From contig NC_134029.1 of NCBI RefSeq assembly GCF_964204645.1, positions 7,458,001 to 7,522,000 on the forward strand: DNA of 64,000 nucleotides, in the 5' to 3' direction. Source of the DNA: Tubulanus polymorphus (Eukaryota; Nemertea; Palaeonemertea; Tubulaniformes; Tubulanidae). Positions 57,043 to 64,000 of this stretch are shown one piece after another (position 1 is the first letter of the stretch; every line of letters begins with the position of its first letter). The notes beneath the pieces were generated by a model. That model had not been told where the DNA came from. It was given only the letters and a program-made list of their open reading frames with translations, and searched no databases. The translations under genes and the position numbers were made by a program.

Positions 57043-59478
57043 TTGTCGTTGACAATACGGCCGCGCAGCGCTGGATTAATATCAAAACGTCCTAATTGCA
57101 ATGTTCAATCATCATTTGCCGCCTACAGAGGCGAAAACGTATACGCGCGTAATGCGAACATGCAATATCCCATGCTTATTTTCTCACCGTTTCATAATTA
57201 TCGATTCCCACGAGATTTACTTTCTTTGATAAACAAAAAATGAATGAATGATCCATTTTAGAATGTTCATGTTATTAATGATAAATTTTCTACACATCTT
57301 TGATTTTCGATATACATATATTCAAGTGCGTCCAACTCAATGATATGGGAGGATTTATTTCTAAAATGCAAACGATATATCTAATTCTTTTTCTACGGAA
57401 TATACATGTTTTATATATCGCCTGGTAGAAGTCTTCATTTATGAAATGAATCTTTTTACGAATCTAGTCTTAACTGCGTCTATTTCAAACGTACGTATAA
57501 ACGTACAGTTTATAATACGCATGTAATTACAGTTTACAAGTGCTTGGATGTAACGCCTTAGTTCTTCACCTCGTAGATACACAAACTGTGCGCGCATAAG
57601 ATTAATTTGAATACATTAAATATTACGTATAACGCGTGAAAGCTTCTCATTCCAGCAGGTGTCTCACTAGTCATTTGATGGTCTTCGCGTTATATTGCGG
57701 GCAAGTTATACTCAATTTCTCCATGGCCATTGCTTCAGACATCATCGCATTTCTCGGTGATTTTTTAATGAATCAAAAGACGATTCATGCCATTCCATTC
57801 AGTGTATAGAAGAGATAATCAATGCTCCGTATTATATCGCGAGAGAGTAAAGATATAGAAAATGTGTATAGTTCATAACGGGGATGGTAATTTCTTCCCA
57901 TTTTTTGGTTCAATTACCCGTATTCTGTAATGGAATGTATTGACTGGTTATTCGCATTGGGATTAGTACAAAAAATAAAATGATTAATACCGTTTTGATC
58001 GGCTTTTCATTTTCAAATTAATCTTCCCAACAGGGATTACTCGTGGTAGAGCACGACTGTTGACGTGCACGTACGCAGTTCAATCCCGAAAAAAAATGAA
58101 ATTGCCGCGGCAGATGAACTTGAACATTCCATTTGACGCGGACATCTCTACGGAAATTTAAGCTATGTCAATATGTGAATAAGGTATGCTATAGATATAG
58201 CACCAGTACCAATATTGAACCATTTGATATAAATACAGTCAACCCCCGATATACTGCCAAAACCGCCACCCCGCATGATGCCAGGGCGGGCGCACGAATG
58301 AGCGATTAGCAATTAGCTAATACCGCTTTCGTGCTCCCGCCCCTAGTTTTTCCTCCTGACCTGAGAACGGCATGTCATTTTGTGTTGGAACTACTAGTCT
58401 TAATCGAACCCCGATATTTAAGCCACCGTACTCTCTATAACCACCAAAATCCCAGATCATCGATGTGCCGGTATATCGTGGTTGACTGTAATTCGCGATG
58501 TGCTGCATGAAATTAAAGCAAAAATAAGATTTTAGAAATCTTCATTTTTTTCATAAACTCACCTATTCAAGTCTTATCATTTTAGCTGACTATGAAGAGT
58601 TGATCGCAGTCTAATTAGTCTAAGTGACCCCTACAAATTTGCCGCATGGCAATGTCGTTGATATCTATCAAGTGACCTTGTAATCAAAAGAAATACACAC
58701 TTTATGAATTTATTATTCCATTATTCGAAATATATTTTCCACCAAAGTGAATAAAATCTTATAAATTTGGTTCATTTGAATATATTATTTGCCAAAGATT
58801 ATTTTCTTTTCTTCATACACCACCCATGATATACATGGTAACAGGTAAAATTCCCCCCGGTAAATATCCCCCCAGTAAAAATCCCCCTGGTAAAAATGTC
58901 CCCATATTCACTTTTCTATCAAACTAGAGTATAATAACTTGATAAAACGTTCTATCACAATATTTAGGAATACATGTACATAGATATTTCATCTTTCATC
59001 GTTACTTTTAACCTATATTTCTTTATAAAAAGTGACTACTATGAGTTGTCACTTTCTCTAAAGACCAGGGGGGATTTTCACCTTGTGGGATTTTTCCGGG
59101 GAGGGGGTTACCTATAGCAACTTAGAATACAAGGATTTCTTGATTCTTCTCACTGGTAAAGACGGTAGAATGCAACGAGTTATCAAACGCGAAAAACAGA
59201 CAAATACCCCAGCACCACAGAGACCATCTTCTGCTGTCTTCGCTCGAAAGTCTGCTACATCGGGAAAGGTAAATACCAGCATTAGATACATTCGATATAC
59301 ATGTATACGGTGAATGCATTAGGAAGTTTCTAAATAATCACACATACGCCACGCGTTATATACTTTGCATTTTCACCCATAACTTTCCTTGTTTTCTTCG
59401 AAACAGTACCGTCACCTTTTACCCCCGAATTACCCGTTGAACGCACCGTATACATCGACTGAATTAGAAATTAAATAA
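57043..59478 (+). CDS. Short basic axonemal-style protein (5' end unknown)
   Basis: Three phase-linked exons: 57043-57148 (acceptor TATATGAATTTAG; LTIRPRSAGLISKRPNCNVQ), 59126-59268 (YKDFLILLTGKDGRMQRVIK, QRPSSAVFARKSATSGK) and 59407-59478 (acceptor TCTTCGAAACAG; YRHLLPPNYPLNAPYTSTE, stop TAA). An AATAAA overlaps the stop region (TTAAATAAAAACC). The last two exons are the best supported. The first is joined with the weaker donor GCGC|GTAATG because it keeps phase. RPRSA and RPSSA words match the style of the divergent neighbour. The initiating exon was not found. No family recognised. Confidence 0.5.
58033..58088 (+). repeat. tRNA-like SINE head or tRNA relic
   Basis: GGTAGAGCACGAC resembles a tRNA D-arm/A-box, and AGTTCAATCCC a B-box, with GGGATT...AATCCC pairing at the ends. 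At 56 nt it is too short for a functional tRNA and has no clear anticodon arm. It probably derives from a SINE. Confidence 0.4.
58234..58490. mobile_element. 257-bp MITE with CAGTCAACC ends
   Basis: TACAGTCAACCCCCGATATA on the left is mirrored by TATATCGTGGTTGACTGTA on the right, with TA at both flanks as in Tc1/mariner-type insertions. Internal blocks match the copy at 31,935-32,022. Confidence 0.75.
58837..59112. mobile_element. 276-bp MITE with GGTAAC ends and C-rich subrepeats
   Basis: The left end is GGTAACAGGTAAAATTCCCC, followed by three more GGTAAA-x-ATCCCCCC-like subrepeats. The right end is the inverted equivalent (GGGGGGATTTTCACC, GGGGAGGGGGTTACC). The right terminus is 13 bp from the splice acceptor of exon 59126-59268. 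Confidence 0.7.
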
Positions 59479-61015
59479 AAACCACTATCGATATCAGATT
59501 GAAGACCATTGAAAAACGTGCAAACAATACGACTCTATACAGAGACGGGCAATTATGTATTTGTTCGAATTAAAAAGGGACAGATCTAAATCATTCTCTC
59601 AATTATGGCTCGTATTTGTCCCGTAAATCAGCGAAGATATTTTCGTAATCCCACTTCGAAACTCAACCGGATCGAGCGGATTAGAGTGGTGGCGAACACC
59701 TCTCGTGGAAGACAAGTTTACCGATATCTTTTAGCGCATTAAATTAACAGGAACGTCGGTTAGGACAAGACATCTTTTGGCACATTGAGCATATTTTGAG
59801 AAAATCTTTGAGAATATCTATAATTTTCGGTTGTCTCAGTGTATGGCCCAACAGTGAATCGGCTGAAAGGATAGAACGAGATATTCGTCGATTTAAACAA
59901 CATGCCTAAAGTTTTACTCAATATCTTTCTGTCGAATCAGGTAAGGCATTGTTTTAATTCAATACTATAAAAGCGGTCGAGGCGGAAGAGTTTCTAATGA
60001 GAAATCTAAGAGAAGAAACTTTAAGATTGGCTATAGAACTAAGTTGGTCTTAGACTCGTCTTAAATGCAAGTCGTGACCGTGCAACTGGCCTCTAGTCAA
60101 TTAGGCACATGCAATTTATTGCTATATTGATAGTGAGCTGTTAAGATTAGTTCTGAAATTTTTATTTTAAGACCGTTCTATTGGTAGATTATTGAATTTT
60201 GCATTATCAAACACAGTTGGAAGGAATTGAGTATTTCATTTGCGCCACAAAAAAACAAATAGCCCTTAAGCGTTTATCCGTGGGCTGGGATCTATATTCG
60301 ATTCACATAATTATGTCTTCAGTTATCTTTTCATCAAACGCTTGAATATAAAAAATTTTCCAACTATTATCGTCGAATAAAAGAATCCATATTCGTTGCA
60401 AACAGTTTTCTTTTCAACAAGTCAGAATTTAGAAAAAAAAAACGTCTCCGATTTGCAATAAATAACTAACCGCATTCAGGAAGTACTGCCGGGCTTTTGT
60501 CCGATCTCAGTTCGGGCGGCGTATGAATAAAAAACGAAATTCTTTTCTATTAGGCGCGCTTTTAAAAGGCGAAGCTAGTTGTCGAGATCGATCAAAGAAG
60601 TAAATAGGTATTGATATTCGGTTTATCTAGGTTTCAATATATCATGTCGTCGGTGTGCATTGAGCGACATGTATCACTAGTGCTTGCCTGGCTACCGCGC
60701 GCTCTGTCTCTGTCAGTTACCTGTCAGAAAAGGCATTTTTCACGTGAATATAGTTCACGGATTTGACACGAACGCGCGGCTTCGATCAAAATCTAATAAC
60801 TGGCAGAATGTATTTTTCGTGTTTGCAAGGCTACTTTTGGATTTGCGATTGACATCCTTGCGGCAAGAGGTTACGGCAACGATTTATTGTTTCAAATTAA
60901 CATTATTCTTATTATGATACCGGTATTCCGCACGAAGAAAGGCAATTAACGTTATATATATATATTATACATCTGTTTTTGGATTACTGGTCCGATTACA
61001 TCGGTCTCTCGCAAA
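59479..61015. other. Intergenic, no feature seen
   Basis: AT-rich; no coding exon, RNA gene or clear repeat recognised. The right end contains a short (TA)n run about 60 bp before the start codon at 61016. Confidence 0.4.
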
Positions 61016-63924
61016 ATGACAAGAAATATGTTCAGGAGTCAGTTGAATCGTTATACCCCCTTGAGTGTTATAGGCGAAGCAGCCTCGCCGCAGACGTCAG
61101 TGGTAAGAAATAGGTGTATTTTTCATCATTATTAACAAAACCATATGTGGTTTCCATCATACATATTTTGAATTTTCATTCCGTGGATGTTTTCATTCAT
61201 CTGGTTTACCGCACTTTCTCCCGATAAGGTTAATACCGGAGACATTGTAGGTTTTGAATTTCTCAGGTAAAAGATATTTGAGAATTTTTCAACCAAAATA
61301 GTTCAGAGATTAAGCATCCGTCAGGCACTGAATGCATTGAATCGTTCTAATTTTCTTTTCATATAAAATGTTGGTTATAGAATAGCGCCACTCAGACGTG
61401 GAGAAGGGTTTATAATTAAGACCTTATGCGTATGTACGAAGGACACAACGTTTCGAACTCTCGTAAGAGAGAGCCTGACGATGATAGAAGAAGATGACGT
61501 TCTTAATTTTCAACTTTTATTTTTCTAAATTTGTACATACGTATAGTGGGTTTTAATATCATATATAACAATGTTTGTTTGTTTTTTCAAAGACGAATCC
61601 AATGAATACGTGTAAGACAATTTTCTGAATAACTAAAGGTAACTTCTGAAACGGGAGCTTCGTTCAATGAGGCGGATTACATCCATAATCATAAAGACAT
61701 TATTTATACCGCAGCCCTCTTAGCAACATTTACATCACTCGTGGTCAGGTCTATTTTACTCTATTGGAAGGTTGCATTACACTATAGCGATTCCGAATCG
61801 ATATCAGATCCGAAATTCATTTAATACATTATTAATCATATTTCACTCGTCGTTTTAATTCAGTTTATTATATAGTCTAACTAGCTAGATATAACTCATT
61901 AAAACTTCGTGAATTAACACCGGAGGTTTTCAAATTCGATTAAGAATGTCCCCATTTCTGAATTGTCGGGTTACCAAATTGTACATAGATCATTGTATAC
62001 TGCTTAAACGAATTGGATTTCCAGATTGGTCAATCACCATACAAAAATAATAACCCGTTACAATTTGCTGTTGTAAGAGATTATTATAAGACAATTTTGA
62101 GACAGTATTGTTTATTGTGTGCGGGTGGCCACATGTGGAACTGTAGTTGTCTATACTTCTTACTGAAAGGGACCGGTTCGCGTTAAAACTTCAAGCATTA
62201 TCGCGGGCGATTTTTAGAATAATATAGCAGACGACCCTGAGACAAAAGAAAAACCCCTATAATGCGTAGTTGTCTGGATAGCTTGCTGCAAAATTAGCCG
62301 TTACCTCATAACAGATACAGAAGGATACTACCGCGTTATAATTGAAGTTATAAATGAAGAATGATAAAATGCAATCGCCTTACAAGTTGGACCTTGAAAC
62401 GGTATGTACTGTCATAACGACATGGTTGGTAGTAGTTATCGATAAGTAAAAAGTCAATTACAAAAATGCGTCTTGCTTTGCGAGACAAATCTGTGCGTAA
62501 AAACATTCGATTGTGCAAACACAACGTAATCGATCGTCTTATTTTGCTGGTTTTTATATGATAGAAATACAATGAATTAAGCCGATTAGATTCGTGGAAA
62601 TAAAGTACTCACTTCCGGTCCAGTTCCCATCGCCATAATCGGTATTCTGCCGAGATCTCGGCGTATAGAGAAAAGGATGATAGATCTTTTTATTTCTCAT
62701 CAAATATGAAGGAAATATATGATTGACATGCGGAAATGTCATGACTAAATCAAACAACGGAAAAGATCTCAGATTAAAAAAAAGACCACGATAGCTAACG
62801 GATTGGCTTCGTTTCAAAAACATGTTGATCAGTGTATTATTTTCTCAAATACTAGAGCCTCAAATATTCTATAAACTCAGATGTAATGGTTCTAGTTGTT
62901 TACTAGCGAATTCAAGTTTACGTTTATATAGGACATAACAGTCAACTTTCAACCGGGCAGATTGGCTCGGCATATCGTGGATATCGAAAAACACCCGCAA
63001 TGTGAACTATATTCCATATTAGCTGTTGTAATAAGATTTGAAATTCTGCATAAACGTACAGACTATACGGTTGGATAAAGACTAGATTGGTAACGGGAAC
63101 TTTTCATTTCCGTAATTCCGCCTGCACGTCGCATAAAGCATCAACTGAAAAGAGGCGCCATTTTCGTATGGTTCATGAACCACGCAATATTTATACAATC
63201 AAAAGTAATAAAATTGCGAACGCGTTTATCGAATTGATTTAATTAATACTTTCCCACGAGAAATGTTCTTAAAAGGCAGAGAGAACTTCTTTGGTCGAGT
63301 TGAAACAGAACCAATCATAAACTTTCGGCAAATGTTGACCGTTATATGAATTTATCTTTGACTGAAAGTTTGCAAAGGCTAAGTGTAGGCTGTATATTTA
63401 TCGGTCGTAAATTGGCACTAATTAGGAACTTTCCTTTTGTGTGCTATACTAATACAGACGAGTTATTACATTAGTATAAAAGGTAGTTGTCCATGTTGGG
63501 ACATCAGAAATATATACGGCAGCACACTGTAAAAATTCTATTTCTATTTCTATACGTAACCCCGCTATAGTGTTACTTCGTCGTGAGATTTTTAGCAGAC
63601 GTTATTTTACGGTTCTGGAAACGTTCCAGCGGTGTATTATAAACGTGTAAACTCGTTCTAGAAAATAAAAGGAACCCACAGGGTGCAAATAAACTGATAT
63701 TTAATAAAACAAAATTGTTCGGATTGCATCGAATTACATATGTAAGCCTACAACCCTTCGATCATCAACGAAACATGTATTTCTTATTCTTCCTTTCACA
63801 AAATAATTTTCTAAATTATGTAGGCTTCCAGAAAGGAATGACAATTTCTATGATCTCCATTTTTTCTAGAATGCTCCTCCAGTTGGCTTTATGGACAGTG
63901 GACCTAAAACTGCCACCGGATATG
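61016..63924 (+). CDS. 5' end of an axonemal-style gene running off the right edge (partial)
   Basis: The first coding exon 61016-61102 opens with ATG (MTRNMFRSQLNRYTPLSVIG) and ends TCAGTG|GTAAGA in phase 0. It joins in phase to exon 63870-63924 (acceptor TTTTTTCTAG; NAPPVGFMDSGPKTATGYG; donor ATG|GTAAGT), which ends in phase 1, so the gene continues beyond 64,000. Additional phase 0-0 exons in the 2.8-kb intron cannot be excluded. The PPVGF and TATGYG words are in the style of sperm or ciliary microtubule proteins. No family is identified. Same strand as the gene ending at 59,478, and could in principle be its neighbour paralogue. Confidence 0.5.
61406..61560. repeat. Foldback relic related to the 10.7-kb element
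   Basis: CTTATGCGTATGTACGAA and TTTGTACATACGTATAGTGG are inverted arms. Between them are CACAACGTTTCGAACTCTCG and AGCCTGACGATGATAG. It shares the AGTGGGTTTT arm end and the CGTTTCGA word with 10,674-10,832. Here CTGACGA and GTTTCG are on the same strand, so a hammerhead core is not formed. It lies in the intron of the right-edge gene. Confidence 0.5.
62613..62700 (-). CDS. Possible orphan first exon
   Basis: ATG at 62700 opens 29 codons (MRNKKIYHPFLYTPRSRQNT, then DYGDGNWTG) and ends GGAA|GTGAGT, a strong donor, in phase 1. The phase would fit the acceptors of exons 54308-54739 or 51500-51771 of the minus-strand axonemal-style gene, or an unseen gene. The only evidence is the frame, donor and composition. 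Confidence 0.28.
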
Positions 63925-64000
63925 GTAAGTAGTTCAGAACGGCAGTACTATGTTAAGCTTTAAATGCCTTTCTCGCGTTTAAAGTAATAAATCAATAAAA

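Noticed and set aside
57033-57100. ATG-starting frame (MNLVVVDNTAAQRW...) overlapping exon 57043-57148
   Set aside because: Closes after about 20 codons. The alternative frame entered by splicing at 57043 has the RPRSAG-type motif and links in phase to later exons.
58033-58088. Functional tRNA gene
   Set aside because: Only 56 nt with no anticodon stem-loop of proper size; kept as a SINE/tRNA relic.

Overview
This is a piece of an AT-rich animal genome. The genes are split into many exons with GT-AG introns, intergenic spacing is wide, and short transposon relics are dense. Three genes are one-to-one relatives of conserved metazoan genes: a photoreceptor-type nuclear receptor (NR2E3/PNR), tepsin (TEPSIN/ENTHD2) and dolichyl-phosphate beta-glucosyltransferase (ALG5). 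A secreted PAN-EGF-fibrinogen-domain protein, AP-4 biology (tepsin) and CR1/L2-type LINE debris fit a marine lophotrochozoan such as a mollusc, brachiopod or annelid. That placement is inference only. All gene models were built by hand from splice-site consensus, codon phase and remembered family motifs, with no transcript support.

Layout. 338-745 (-): small ORF with two hydrophobic segments. 0.75-14 kb: no gene I can defend, several repeats. 14,410-14,515 (+): inverted relic copy of one NR2E3 exon. 15,198-19,532 (-): complete NR2E3-like receptor, 7 coding exons, 434 aa. 19.7-28.8 kb: gene-poor, with a large inverted repeat and palindromic elements. 29,016-34,779 (+): secreted PAN/apple + EGF + novel exon + fibrinogen-related-domain protein, 4 exons, 424 aa, with a TATA/CCAAT promoter and four 26-bp repeats just before the start codon. 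35,535-40,559 (-): complete tepsin, 13 exons, 438 aa, ending right after its second helical domain and so lacking the C-terminal AP-4-binding motifs of vertebrate tepsin. 40,807-46,006 (+): complete ALG5, 9 exons, 323 aa, head-to-head with tepsin across 247 bp.

47.5-64 kb: a set of genes for basic, Pro/Ser-rich, RP-S/T-A-motif proteins of the style seen in ciliary or sperm-axoneme proteins. One is on the minus strand (47,486-56,505, 9 exons plus an alternative first exon), a second short one is on the plus strand (to 59,478) and a third runs off the right edge (from 61,016). I cannot name them with confidence.

The genes do not form a pathway. NR2E3 is a transcription factor, ALG5 makes Dol-P-Glc for N-glycosylation at the ER, tepsin is an AP-4 coat accessory at the trans-Golgi, and the fibrinogen-domain protein is secreted. 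The strongest second-look items are the inverted NR2E3 exon with an intact frame, the C-terminally short tepsin and a frame-breaking cassette exon candidate inside it, the new symmetric exon in the fibrinogen-domain gene, the 152-bp tandem-repeat element whose parts flank ALG5 exon 7, a MITE inserted directly before a splice acceptor, and the divergent axonemal-style gene cluster.
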